Assembly (NCBI RefSeq): GCF_004664715.2
Contig: NC_051079.1
Span: forward strand, 56,509,660 to 56,573,659
DNA: 64,000 bases
Source: Peromyscus leucopus
Taxonomy: Eukaryota; Chordata; Mammalia; Rodentia; Cricetidae
Reading direction: 5' to 3'
Under the pieces are notes generated by a model. That model was not told where the DNA came from, ran no database searches, and worked only from the letters and a program-made list of their open reading frames with translations. Shown piece by piece: positions 23,201 through 34,421 of the stretch. The first letter of the stretch is position 1. Each line of letters begins with the position of its first letter. Made by a program: the position numbers and the translations under genes.

Positions 23201-24610
23201 GATTCGAAGACTTCTGAGTAAATTGATCAAACTCATATGGAATAAAATTTCCAAAAATGCACACAAGATTAAACAACCCATTCGGAGCAATTCAAAATAT
23301 TTTAGAAAAGAATCAGTGATGGTACTTTCAAGTCACCTGTCCAGCTTGCAGAGTTTTAAAGCACTTTTGAAACTTGATAAAAGTTTTTCAAATTGGTAGG
23401 AGCTCCTCTTTGTTGTACTGAAAACCTTAGCTCTCTGACATCATGAACAGAACTCTTCTCAACAGATCATCATCAGCCAGGCTGATATTTGATATTTGTT
23501 CTGAGGAATCCCAGGAAATGTACAGATTTCTAGAGCGTATTGGAAGCTGAGGAGCATCAGAAAAGAGAGTTTCTGATCAGACTCTCTTGATCCTACCCAC
23601 TGCTCTATAGAAGAAATTGGCTCAAAATGGATCTTTGACCTAAACATAAGTGTGAAATCTAGAACACTCTTAGAATGCAGGGAAATTCTTTTTGACTTTG
23701 GATTACATGATGGCAAGAGAAAATTAAGTAAGCTGAGTCAAATTTTTAAGATATTGTGCTTAAAGAGACACTAGCAAAAAAAGTGAAAATACATCCCACT
23801 GAATAGGAAGAATATTTGCGCACTGTAAAATTTATCAAGGGCTCATGTCAAGCGTGTATAAAGAACACCATACAACAATGATTCTTTTTTAAGTGTGGTG
23901 GTGCACACATTCATTCCCAGCAACTATGGAAGCTGAGAAGAGGAGATCACTTGAGCCTAGGAGTTTGGTACTTGGTTGGCAGCATAGAAAGACATGGTCT
24001 TAAAAGAACACTAAATAAGTAAAGGACTTGAATAGACAACGGCTAAAAAAAATATGTACAAATGACAATAGCCCTATGCAGTGGTGTTTACCATCATTAG
24101 TCACTAGAGGAATGTAAAGGAAAACTATAATCAAACAACACTTTGTTACTACTAAAAATTCTATAATGGAAAGACAAATAGCAAGAGTTCACAGGAATGG
24201 AAAAACAAGAGACTTCTCTTGATGGGAATACAAAATGATATAGTTACTTTGACATGTAGCATGGCGGCCCCCTAAAATAATTCACACAGTTACCATGAAG
24301 CAATTTCAAGACTGTATACATGTCTAAGAGTATTGGAAAATGTTTCTACATAAAAAGGTTCACAGAAGCATAATTTGTAATGACCTCCAAATGGAAATTA
24401 CCTAAATGCTCATCTACTGGGGAAGGGATCCATGTTACATGTCCCTCTCAAGTAATATTATGTATCAACAAAAAGTAATGAAGTACTGATACACACTACT
24501 CTAAGGATAGATTTGCTAAACGTGATGCTAAATGAAAGAAGCTACATATTTTTAAAAATTCCATTTATAAGAAATGCTCAGACTAGAAAGATCCACAAAT
24601 GTGTGTATGT
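23201..24610 (+). mobile_element. Old L1 (L1M-type) ORF2 and 3' fragment
   Basis: Degenerate L1 ORF2 segments appear in the right order on the plus strand: 'aaactcatatggaataaaat', 'gctcaaaatggatctttgac', 'catcattagtcactagagga', 'agcataatttgtaatgacc' and 'atgctaaatgaaagaagc'. Many stops and indels; the 70-codon frame at 23187-23399 is part of this debris. A B1-like element interrupts it. Confidence 0.75.
23886..24015 (+). mobile_element. Diverged B1-like SINE inside the L1 fragment
   Basis: 'tgtggtggtgcacacattca', 'aggagatcacttgagcctag' and 'aaagacatggtcttaaaag' fit an old 7SL-derived monomer (PB1/B1) with an A-rich end. L1 sequence is interrupted here. Confidence 0.6.
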
Positions 24611-24724
24611 AGATACATAGATGAATAAATATATGTATATAAATGGACACGCACACATACACACACACATATTCCTTTCTACTATATGTGTGAAGGGAAG
24701 GGAGAGTGAGATGGTTTGTATTAT

Positions 24725-25460
24725 TGTTCAGCTTACTCTACCAGTGGGCAGTAACTTGGATGGTTGAAACAACAGCAATTTATCTCTCACAGTGTGGGGG
24801 CTAAGTAATCCAAGATCAAGGTTCTACCTGTTTTCTGACATTTGTTTTTTTCTGCATTACAGGTGGTGTGGTAGTTTGAATGTGATTGCCCCCCATAAGC
24901 TCATAGAAAATGGCTCTGTTAGGAGATGTGGCCTTGTTAAAGTAGGTGAGGCCTTGTTGGAAGAAGTCTGTCACTGTGGGCTTCGGCTTTAAGGTCTCAT
25001 ATATGCTCAAGCCACACCCAATGTCTCAGACCACTTCTTGTTGCCTGTGCAAGATGTAGATCTCACAGCTACCTCTCCAGCACCATGTCTGCCTGCACTC
25101 CACTGTGTTTCACCATAATGATCATGGACTGAATCTCTGAACTAGTAAGCCATCCTAATTAAATATGTTCCTTTATAAGAGCTGCCGGGGTGATGGTGTC
25201 TCTTCACAACAATAGAAACCTCAACCAAGACAGATGGTCCCTTCTTGCTATGTGTTCGCAAGACTTTTCCTTGGAGCATGTGTATAGAGAGGAAGATCAC
25301 TCTTTTCTTATAAGGCCATGGATTATATTAGGCTTAGAACCTTGTTCCTATGGTCTTATTTAACCATGGTTATCTCCTAAAATATCAACCTCCAGTAACA
25401 TCATACTGGGGATCTCAGTTCTTCAACACGAACTGGAGGAGCACAAATTTACAACCCACA
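24725..25460 (-). mobile_element. MLT1-type LTR, minus strand, split by a MaLR LTR
   Basis: The left piece has 'aacagcaatttatctctcac' and 'gctaagtaatccaagatcaa'. The right piece (25233-25460) has 'aacctccagtaacatcatac' and 'ggggatctcagttcttcaac'. Both are the inverted sequence of MLT1-like LTRs, separated by the LTR at 24867-25232. Confidence 0.7.
24867..25232 (+). mobile_element. Solo MaLR LTR (MT/ORR1-like)
   Basis: Starts 'tgtggtagtttgaatgtgat' and ends 'aaaccaagaca'-like (TG...CA). It carries the family's 'gaggccttgttgga' repeat and 'cagcaccatgtctgcctgca', and ends in the 'atagaaacc' block. Flanks are GGTGG and GATGG, a 5-bp duplication with one change, as ERVL-type integration gives. 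The same LTR family flanks the element at 58.9-61.6 kb. Confidence 0.85.
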
Positions 25461-26839
25461 AGATTCTTTTGAGGATGCTAAAGATTTTTTGAAGCTAGAT
25501 AGTGGTAGCAATTAAACGATGTATACTGAAGTTACTGATTTTATATTCTAAATACTAAATCTTGTGATTTTGTAAATGATAAGCCTAATATTAAACAAAC
25601 AACAAAATCACAAGCAATTGTTCTGTACTGTACATCAATGAGTGTGGTGGTTCAGCACATTAATCCAAAGAGCAACTTCTTACAACGCTGTCTCTTCTCT
25701 TCTGAAATTATGGAATACAAAGCAGTCATGCTTGGGTTTGGGTGTCCATAAAGCACAAATATTAATGAGTGAACTGGCTGTTTGGTTGTTTTTTTATTAT
25801 AGTCTGAGCAAGTGTGAAGGTTCAGTATTTTTAGCTTGCAATGACCTCAGATTTGTTCTGTACGTATTCCTGTTCCACCCATGTCTAAGTTAGCCATGGA
25901 GACTGGCTATGTACACACTCAAATGAATTACCTCAGAGAGAAATTTCTCTCTGAATTACATCAGAGAGAAACACTTGAGCAGCACTATCAGCAAGGAAAG
26001 AGTCTATTTAACATGGTGCCTTTGGAAGAACTGAAAGACCCCTATTAATTGGATATCCCATTGAATAGTCCCAAAACTTCCCAAGTGGGTGCTACACCAT
26101 GTGTCCTTGGCTATTTTTAGACTTATTTGATAGATCATGGTTAAATCAAACAGTAGTTTCTTAAGCAGAAATGTGAGTGAATCATGGTAGTAAAGCCCAG
26201 CCAATGTATTGTGTACATCTGAATCTCTGACTCATATAAATGACCTAAGTTATGTGTAGGCTCTCTGTAATACTCACATCTCTGCTTTGATAACTCATCT
26301 AACACCACATGTTTGGGGTTTCTCCAAAGGATGATGTCTTCATATAACGAGGAATTGGATTGAATCCATTACCTACTGGTCGCTAATGTTTGCAAATGAA
26401 CTATGGCTAAATATACCATTTCAGCAACTAGTTACAGAGCAGCCTAGGAGTTCACAAAGTGTCGTCTTGTAGTTTTTGCCTCACACTGCTATCCTCATGG
26501 AGGTTGTCCTGACAGAAGTCATGGTAGAATAGACTTTTGAAGGAGAAGCAGTTAGACTGTCAGAACATTGAGGGGAAGACATTCTGAATAAAAGAAAAGG
26601 AAAGAAAACAAAAACGGAAATGGGGTGTACATTAAGAAAAGCTGGAAGGCAAGAATGGGCTTAAGGGAGATTGGAGACTACAATGGGAGATATTGTCAGT
26701 TAGATAAAGAGGACAAGTGAAATTCTTGTTTAAAATGTTCTTGTTTAGCACTTTGTAAAGAACAGGAAATTTGCTTTGTAATCAACAGAGTCCTTCAAGG
26801 ATTTTGACAGGAAAATACCACAATCGAAGGGTGCTTTGC
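25461..26839. other. Unassigned non-coding sequence
   Basis: AT-rich unique DNA holding a perfect 22-bp palindrome (listed separately). Open frames at 25642-25893 and 26004-26204 are unrecognised. Confidence 0.5.
25925..25971. repeat. 22-bp perfect palindrome within a 19-bp direct repeat
   Basis: Positions 25933-25954 read tcagagagaaa followed at once by its exact reverse complement. The 19-mer starting gaattac at 25925 recurs at 25953 with one mismatch. Confidence 0.95.
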
Positions 26840-26990
26840 CTCTTTCTCTGTTCTTTCTTTCTCTCTTTCCCTTTTTCTTTCTTCTTTCTTCCTCCTTCCC
26901 TCCCTCCTTCTCTATCTCTTTCTTTCTTCCTTCCTCCCTCCCTCCCTTCCTTCCTTCCTTTCTTTCTTCCCCCTTCTTCCTTTCTTCCTT

Positions 26991-27042
<52 letters not shown>
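26840..27042. repeat. 200-bp polypyrimidine tract
   Basis: Runs of TTTC, TTCC, CCCT and finally about 20 CT units with almost no purines on the plus strand. Six or more open frames of Ser/Leu/Phe or Arg/Glu/Lys repeats over this tract are artefacts. Confidence 0.97.
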
Positions 27043-27043
<1 letters not shown>

Positions 27044-27537
27044 TCTCCATGTAGATGTGGATAGTGCATGCCTGTGAGTGTGCAGGCACTCAAGCCTATG
27101 ACACATACACTCAAAGGTCAGAGCCAGACATCCTTCCAGTGACCACCTACCTTCCATTGGAACTAGACCAAGTATCCAAGAATATTAGGACAGAACAAAT
27201 TGGTCTTGAAGGGTTAAACAGAAGGAAAGGGACACATATTTGGGTCAGTAGGGGAAATGGGTAGATCTGAGAAGAGTTGAGGGGTCACTACACACTGGAT
27301 GAAACCCACTAAGAGTTAATATTTTTAAATGCAAATAGGAAAAAATTTAAAATAAGAATGTTTGGGAGAGAAAGCCAGCTCTGTTCTTGATGCACCATGC
27401 TTAAGGTACACAATTAACAGTGGAAAACAAATTCCTAGACTTCATCAATATGTTGCATTAGAAATACAAATTTGAGAACTGTTGATATCTGATTAAAGAA
27501 GACTTTGATGGAATGTTAAATATAGGTGAGTCCCAGG
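27043..27537. other. Unassigned non-coding sequence
   Basis: The first 100 bp ('gtgcatgcctgtgagtgtgc') may be the decayed end of a minus-strand B3-type SINE. The rest is unique. Confidence 0.4.
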
Positions 27538-28227
27538 ACATGTCAGTTTATTTTTATTTAAGAAATTTTCCCACTCATTTTACATATCAATCACAGATCT
27601 CCCTTCCATCCCTCCTCCCGCTCCCCTCCAGCTTCCCCCCCTACAACCTACCCTTGATCCCCTCCTCCAAAAGGGTAAGTCCTCCCTCCCATGGGGGACA
27701 GTAAAGCCCAGTACATTCAGTTGAGGCAGGACCAAGACCCTCCCCACTACATCAAGGCTGAGCAAGGTGTCAGACCATAGGTAACAGAATCCAGAAAGCC
27801 AGCTCATGCACCAGGGATAGGTACTGATTCCATCCACTGCCAGGGGCCCTCAAATAGATCAATCTACATAACTATCTCCCATATCCAGTCCCATGGAGGT
27901 TCCACAGCTGTTGGTCTAAAGTTTTTGAGTTCCTACTCCTTGGTTCAGTTGTTTCTGTAGATTTCCCCATCATGATCTTGAGCTCCCTTGCTCATATAAT
28001 CCCTCTGCCCTCTCTTTGACTGGACTCCAGACCTTGGTCTGGTGCTTGGTTGTGGATCTCTGCATCTGCTTCCATCAGTTACTGGATGAAAGCTCTATGA
28101 TGACAATTAGGGTATTCACCAATCTGGTTACTGAATTAGGCCAGTTCAATCACCCTCTCCACTATTGCTAGTAGTCTAAACTGGGGTCATCCTTGTGGAT
28201 TCTTGGGAATTCTCCTAGCACCAGATT

Positions 28228-30312
28228 TCAGATTTAGCATATCAGTACAAATGATAAATGGGTTGAGAAAGAAATCAGAGAAACATCACCTATTACAATA
28301 GCCACAAATAATATAAGATACCTTGGGGTAACTCTAATCAAGCAAGTGAAAGACCTGTATGACAAGAACTTTAAGTCCTTGAAGAAAGAAGATATCAGAA
28401 ATGGAAAGATCTTCCATGCTTATGGATGTGTAGACAACATAATAAAAATGGCAATCTTACTAAAAGCAATCTACAAATTCAGTGCAATTCCCCATCATAA
28501 TCCAACACAATTCTTCATAGGCCCTGAAAGAACAATATTCAACTTCATATGGAAAAACAAAAAACCTAGGATAGCTAAAATAATCCTTTACAGTAAAGCA
28601 ACTTCTGGAGGCATCACCATTCCTGACTTCAAGCTCTACTATAGAGCTATAATAATAAAAAAAAAAAACACCTTGGTATTGGCATAAAAAACGACATGTG
28701 GTCCAATGGAAACAGATTGAAGACCCTGACATTAATCCGCACACCTATAAACACTTGATTTTTGACAGAAAAAAAAGCCAAAACTGTACAATGGAAAAAA
28801 GAAAGCATCATCAACAAATGGTGCTGGCATAAGTAGATGTCAACACATACAAGATTTCAAATAGATCCATATCTATCACCATGCACAAAACTCAAATCCA
28901 AGTGGATCAAGGCCTCAACATAAATCCAGTTACACTGAACTGATAGAAGAGAAAGTAGGAAGTAGCCTTGAATGCATTGGCATAGGAGACCACTTCTTAA
29001 GTATAACACCAGTAACAGACACTGAGAGAAACAATTAATAAATGGGACCTCCTGAAAATGAGAGGCTTCTGTAAGGCAAAGGACACAGTAAATAAGACAG
29101 CCTACAGAATGGGAAAAGATCTTCACCAACCCCACATCTGACAGAGGGCTGATCTGCAAAATATATAAAGAACTCAAGAAACTAGACATCAAAATACCAA
29201 ACAATCCAATTAAAAAATGGGCTATAGATCTAAACAGAGAATTCTCAACAGAAGAATCCCAAATGGCCAAAAGGCATTTAAAGAATTGCTCAACATCCTT
29301 AGTCATCAGGGAAATGCAAATAAAAATGACTCTGAGATAAGGTAATCTTTACACCTGTCAGAATGGCTAAGATCGAAAGCACTGAAGACAGCTTATGATG
29401 GAGAGGATGTGGATCAAGGGGAACACTTCTCCACTGTTGGTGGGAGTGTAAACTTGTATAGCCACTTTGAATTAGTATGGTAACTTTTCAGAAAATTGGG
29501 AATCAGTCTCCCTCAAGACCCAGTGATACCACTCTTGGGCATATAGCCAACGGATGCTCAATCATACCACAAGGACACTTGTTCAACTAAATTCATAGCA
29601 GCATTATTCATAATAGCCAGAACCTGGAAATAACCTAGATGCCCCTCAACCAAATAATGGATAAATAAAAAGTGGTAAATACACACAATAGAGTATTACT
29701 CAGCTTTAAAAAACAATGTCATCATGAAATTTGTAGGCAAATGGATGGAACTAGAAAATATCACCCTGAGTGAGGTAATCCAGACTCAGAAGGACAAACA
29801 TGCTATGTACTCTGTGGTTGATATATTGTGCGCCCCAATAAACTTATCTGGGGGTCAGAGAACAGAACAGCCATAATATTAAACATAGAGGTTAGGCTGT
29901 GGTAGCACATGCCTTTAATCCTAACATTCCAAAGGCAGAGATACATCTGGATCCCTGTGAGTTCAAAGCCATACTGGAAACAGCCAGGCATGGTGACTCA
30001 TGCCTTTAATTCCAGGAAGTGATGGCAGAAAGCAGAAAGGTATATAAGGCATGAGGACCAGGAACTAGAGCTGGGTAAGCTTTTAGGCTTTAGAGTAGCA
30101 GTTCAGCTGAGATCCATTCTAGATGAGGACACAGAGGCTCCCAGTCTGAGAAAACAGGATCAGCAGAGGAATTGACGAGGTGAGGAAGCTGTGGCTTATT
30201 CTGCTTCTCTGATCTTCCAGCGTTCACCCCAATACCTGGCTCAGAGTTTGTTTTTATTAATAAGACCCCTTAAGATTCATGCTACAGTACTTCACTCATA
30301 AGTGGATACTAG
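28228..30312 (+). pseudogene. L1 ORF2 C-terminal remnant (inverted segment), split by an LTR
   Basis: Plus-strand remnant of the L1 ORF2 protein (endonuclease-reverse transcriptase), only the part downstream of the polymerase core. Recognisable stretches are [30 protein letters not shown] and [15 protein letters not shown] within 28346-28687. Frameshifts and stops break it throughout, and the LTR at 29813-30286 sits about 8 codons before the usual stop (TAG at 30310-30312, after a Ser-Gly-Tyr end). It cannot make a working enzyme. The 149-codon reverse frame at 28857-29306 is antisense to it. Confidence 0.88.
29813..30286 (+). mobile_element. Solo LTR with internal B1-like segments, nested in L1
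   Basis: Begins 'tgtggttgatatattgtgcg' and ends 'gattcatgctaca' (TG...CA). The flanks share gtact (29807-29811 and 30287-30291), and L1 sequence resumes after it. Inside are two consecutive B1-like pieces ('gcctttaatcctaacattcc' and 'gcatggtgactcatgccttt'), then a TATA-like tatataagg at 30041-30049. The copy at 60102-60602 has the same layout, so these pieces belong to the LTR family. No retroviral genes present. Confidence 0.85.
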
Positions 30313-30571
30313 ATGTAAAACAAAGGATAGCCAGACTACATCCCACAGCTCCAGAGAAGCTAGCTAACAAAGAGGACCCTAAGAGGGACACATGGATTGC
30401 TCTGGGAAGGGGAAACAGATGAGATCTCCATGAATAAACTGGGGTGAGGGAGGGCAATAGAGGGGATGGGATAAGAACATGAGGGAATGGGATGGCCAAG
30501 CTGCGGGAGGGACAAAGTAGAAGAGCAATGAAAGAGATATCTTGATAGAGGGAGACATTATGGGGTCAGGA

Positions 30572-32098
30572 ACATGTCAGTTTTTAGGAAGACAGGTCAG
30601 AGAAATACCAGCAAAGGAGCAGAGAGCCAAAAATAGCACTAGACAGAAAGAAGCCAGGCAGGGATGCTTCAAAGCCACCGAACACAGAGTCCCAACTAAG
30701 AGTGAGTGTAACTCACTCTTTCAGAAAATGAGAAGCTCGACTAGATAAAGAAGTAAGCAGACAGGAAATGGTTCCCTTCACTTGTTTGACAGTTTGGTAA
30801 GTCCGTTCTCTGAAAAGATCTCCATATGTTGACAAGCCTGGAGGGAGAGGTTCGTTGGTTGCCCTGGAGGAAGGGTTCTGAGAGTTGAGTTGCATGGCCA
30901 TCCAGTTGAAAAGAAACATCACACACAAGTCACACACGTTACGGGACAATGCAAGCATGTCAATGTATGATAAGTGCTACATGCATTATATCAATGAAGT
31001 TCCTGATGGCCTCCAGGAGTCAGAGGCTTCAGAAGTAACAAAGCACAGATGACTTTACCAAGGGCCAGCTGTTTTCCCTCCTTGCCTCTCTCCAGTGTCT
31101 CAGGGGTGTCCCGCCCACCTCATCTTCCCCAGACTTACCTTCTCATTTGGTTTATAGTCACATTTACATGACAGTGGTATCGCCTGGGATGAAGGCTTGC
31201 TGGAAGAATAAAATAATTGGAAGTAAGTGGAGGAGTCAGTTAGTATTTAATGTATATTAGCCTGCTGTTTTTACTGCCGCGGCTCCAATCACTGTCTCTT
31301 CTGTAATGGCGCCAGACTCAGCAGAGCCACTGTCTACCCTGGACTCCCCAGGAGTGTTCCTGTGATGGATTGTGTGTCCTGGGAAGTATAGAGATGCTCT
31401 CCTCAAGGCTATTTTAAGAATTGTTCTTATAACATGGTTCATCAGGTATTAAACTAGGTAGAATAAATATAAGGGATTTTTCTTGCATGGAGTTTTTTTC
31501 TTCACTCGCTGTCAGGCTGCTGAAGAACATCATAAATCATCCTGACAGCTGTAGTGGCTGGTCCTGAGCACTGCCAGAACGGGAAGTTAGGAAGTTATGT
31601 AAAATTCACAAAATATTGTCTCATTTCTACTGCATGCAGTTATTGCATCCAGATTTACTAATGAGATATACCCTAGGGATGGAGAAGTAAGGGAAGATCA
31701 AGATTTCATGCACAAGGAGACAGAACTCTCTCTGGATGTTGGTGGGGTTGTGGAAATTGATGAAATAGGATGTACCTACGTGGTCATAGACTACACTACC
31801 AGTTTATATGATCGAACATAATCCATCCTTAGTAGCACTGGATGAAACATTATAGAGATTTCTCTTGTCACTACTCTTAGGATTCTCACATGAAATCTGC
31901 ACTGGGTATTCCCCCCCCACACACACACACTTGACAGAAAAATGGAAACACGTTTCTACAGTCAAGAACTAGAGCATCATTCTTTTTCCTTAGTCCTACA
32001 TCATAGTTACTGATTTCTTAATTTGTGTAATCTCCCTCCTCTTTCATCAGAATGTAAAGCTGTAGGTTTTTTTTCTACATTCAAATACTAAAATAAAT
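30572..32098. other. Unassigned non-coding sequence
   Basis: About 1.5 kb of unique DNA after the L1 target duplication. A C-run/CA-run lies at about 31910-31932. Small open frames near 30542-30958 and 31257-31442 are unrecognised. Confidence 0.5.
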
Positions 32099-32216
32099 GG
32101 GTATGCAAATGGCTTTAGTGGCTCAAGGTACTTGTCTCCAAGCATGCTGAGCTCTATCTCCTGGACCCATGAGAAGAATAAAAGAACCAACTCCCTCAGT
32201 TTGTCCTCTGACCTAC

Positions 32217-32260
<44 letters not shown>

Positions 32261-32290
32261 ATACAATTGTAAGAAAAAAATTAAAACCCT
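32099..32290 (+). mobile_element. B3-type SINE with (CA)n tail
   Basis: The diverged tRNA-like head 'gcaaatggctttagtggctc', then 'gagctctatctcctggaccc', 'aaccaactccctcagtttgt' and 'cctctgacctacctacac', lead into (CA)n at 32219-32254. This is a standard B3 layout. Confidence 0.8.
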
Positions 32291-32559
32291 AAAAAAAGCT
32301 CACTAAGACATCAAGAGGACCTAGGATCTGCTCTAAGGTCTGTATGTTAAATGCATGAGGTACAGTTGACTGTACTTCCTATGCTAGGGCTGATAAAGCC
32401 CAGACCTGAAGAAGCTTCTGGTTATCCCAGACAATTGTTGCCTTGCCTTGAACTAATGCTTTTACAAGGATTTCCTCATTTAATTTTTGTTGTAATGTTT
32501 ATTTGTACTCTCTAGGTCTGAAGAGCTTTTTGCTACTATATCCTGCAGATTCTATTTTT
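32291..32559. other. Unassigned non-coding sequence
   Basis: Unique DNA; nothing recognised. Confidence 0.5.
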
Positions 32560-32561
32560 TA

Positions 32562-32595
<34 letters not shown>

Positions 32596-32850
32596 TTGTG
32601 TGTTTATGTATTTGTATGTGCACATTCCTATGCACCACACACACACACATGCCCATAGACACGCACACACATACACACACATGTGCGTGCACATACATAA
32701 ATACATTCCACGAAACCCATGTGTACCTTAGAGGACAACTTTCTGGAGTCACATCTCTCTTTCCAACATGTAGGTTTTAAGGATTGAACTCAAGTTGTCA
32801 TTCTTGGTAGCAAATGCCTTTGCCTGCTGAACCAGCACCCCCATATTCTT
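32560..32850 (-). mobile_element. B3-type SINE, minus strand, with (TTTA)n
   Basis: (TTTA)n at 32560-32597 and a TG/CA-rich stretch precede 'cttagaggacaactttctgg', 'aggattgaactcaagttgtc' and 'gcaaatgcctttgcctgctg'. Read in reverse this gives B3: tRNA-like head at the right, A/T-rich tail at the left. Confidence 0.8.
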
Positions 32851-33511
32851 TTATTTTCTTTCTTCCTCTAATATGAAGGCTGCCAATTATTGATCACAGG
32901 CTGCTACATACTCAAAAAAATACACACACTTGGATTGTGATGACAGTTTAAATAGGTATTTATACAGCTTGAGAACACACACACAAATAGAATATATTCT
33001 AAAAACCTCTAATTAACTATGATAAAAATTATAAACAAGATCTCTGTGGAAGAGCAAATTTTTACAATGTTTATATTGAAAGGAGAGAAAGTAAAGAAAC
33101 CTAAAATTAGGTAATGCTCATGAATTCACCACAGATTTTGAGAGGAAGTAAGGGGACAGCACTAGAAAGTGCTCATGAATATTCCACAGATTTTTTTAAT
33201 ACTTGCAGTGAAAGAGGGTCAGGCATTCTAATGGTGGAAAACATATAAATAAAGTCATGTTTAAAAATGGATTTAATTTCTTTACAAAAAACAATACTCT
33301 TCTTGCAATAAAAAATAAAATTTAGTGATATTCTTTCTGCCAAAGATTCATGCAAAGTATAATAGCTTGGAAACACTGAAATCTAAGAAATCTTGATAAA
33401 CTCCAAGCAGAATCCAGGAAAAAGAAAATTGGCATGGGAATGTCAGTTTTAGACAATCTGAAAAACCCATTGAGTTGGAATGATTGACCAACTTTATACT
33501 AATAGAACTTG
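32851..33511. other. Unassigned AT-rich sequence
   Basis: No family recognised. Two segments resemble each other ('agtaatgctcatgaattcac' type wording at about 33110 and 33168), a short local duplication of about 25 bp. Confidence 0.4.
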
Positions 33512-33710
33512 CTGGAGTTAGAGCTACAGCTCAGTGGTCTTGTAGAAGATACATATTTAGTTTTTAGCACCCTCATGGTAGTTCACACCTGTCTGTAAGC
33601 CCAGTTCCAGAGGAATCTTTGCTGATCTCTGCAGGGACTTATAAGAATGTGGTATGCTATACAAACATAGGTGTGCCCCCCCACACACACATGTAAAGCA
33701 AATAAATTTT
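33512..33710 (+). mobile_element. B3-type SINE
   Basis: 'ctggagttagagctacagct' (tRNA-like head), 'tagtttttagcaccctcatg', 'acacctgtctgtaagcccag' and a short (CA)n before 'aaagcaaataaatttttg'. Confidence 0.75.
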
Positions 33711-33786
33711 TGAGGTGCCCTAAAAACTCAGTTAGAACTACCTAACCTATCTTGTAGCTTCCTGAAATAATAAATACATAAATAAG

Positions 33787-34193
33787 TGCTGTGGGATGTC
33801 TTTCTGTATGCTGTGAATATGTGTGGCTTCCATTGGATAATAAATAAAGCTGTTTGGGCCTACAGCAAGAAAGCTTACAGCCAGGTGGTAAATCCAAGCA
33901 GAGATACAGAGAGAAGAAGGATGGAGAGAAGAAAGATGCCAGCCAGCCATAAAAGGAGCAACAAGATGCCAGCATACTGGTAACACCCGGCCATGTGGCA
34001 AAACATAGATGAATAGGAATGGGTTAATTTAAGATCAAAGAGCTAGCTAGCAAGAAGCCGAAGCCATGAGCCATACAGTTTGCAATCAAATATAAGCCTC
34101 TGAGTAATTATTTTATAATCGGCTGGGACCGCAGGTGGGAGAGATTCATCCAGACTACTGAGCAGGGCAGGACTAGAGAAATTTCCGTCTACA
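33787..34193 (+). mobile_element. Solo LTR (class II-like), perfect 6-bp target duplication
   Basis: Begins tgctgtgggatgtc and ends cgtctaca. The flanks are identical: aataag at 33781-33786 and 34194-34199. A 6-bp duplication and TG...CA ends are typical of ERVK/IAP-like integration. Blocks 'ataataaataaagctg', 'gggttaatttaag', 'gctagctagcaagaagc' and 'catacagttt' are shared with the inverted copy at 41102-41620. Only the LTR remains, and orientation is by family convention. Small open frames inside (33742-34001) are chance. Confidence 0.9.
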
Positions 34194-34421
34194 AATAAGT
34201 GCTCATACTAGTCATTATTAGTCATAACTCCCCTTTCTCCTTTCTCGTGGAAAATTCTATCACTAAGGTATTTGTCAGAGTTGGGCAGCTGTGTGATGTA
34301 GTACAGCATGTGGAATAAACTAGATCTATTTCAGCGACTGTGCCAGACAAGGCCCCACAGATTCATCCCCTCAGACCCGCCCCAGCATCAAGCTAGCTCC
34401 AGCTACCTCAAGAGTGTGCTC
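34194..34421. other. Unassigned non-coding sequence
   Basis: Short unique stretch between two LTRs. Confidence 0.5.

Larger units (their letters stand above)
27550..30571 (-). mobile_element. L1 insertion with 5' inversion (twin priming), minus-strand insertion
   Basis: Left part 27550-28227 is L1 3'UTR on the minus strand, starting with a T-rich tail. Right part 28228-30571 is the end of ORF2 plus the start of the 3'UTR on the plus strand. The second L1 of this window (51.5-55.2 kb) shows the two parts are nearly contiguous in the intact order. The 12-mer acatgtcagttt occurs at 27538-27549 and 30572-30583, and the right copy runs into ttttt-ag, the complement of the L1 endonuclease site. 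These are the expected marks of twin priming. An LTR later entered the inverted part. Confidence 0.9.

Noticed and set aside
24060..24130. Possible Y-RNA-like pseudogene because of 'gcagtggtgtttac'
   Set aside because: Only a short match; the surrounding sequence is L1 ORF2 debris.
26745..27157. Six overlapping frames that look like charged or coiled-coil proteins
   Set aside because: All come from the CT/TTCC repeat read in different frames.
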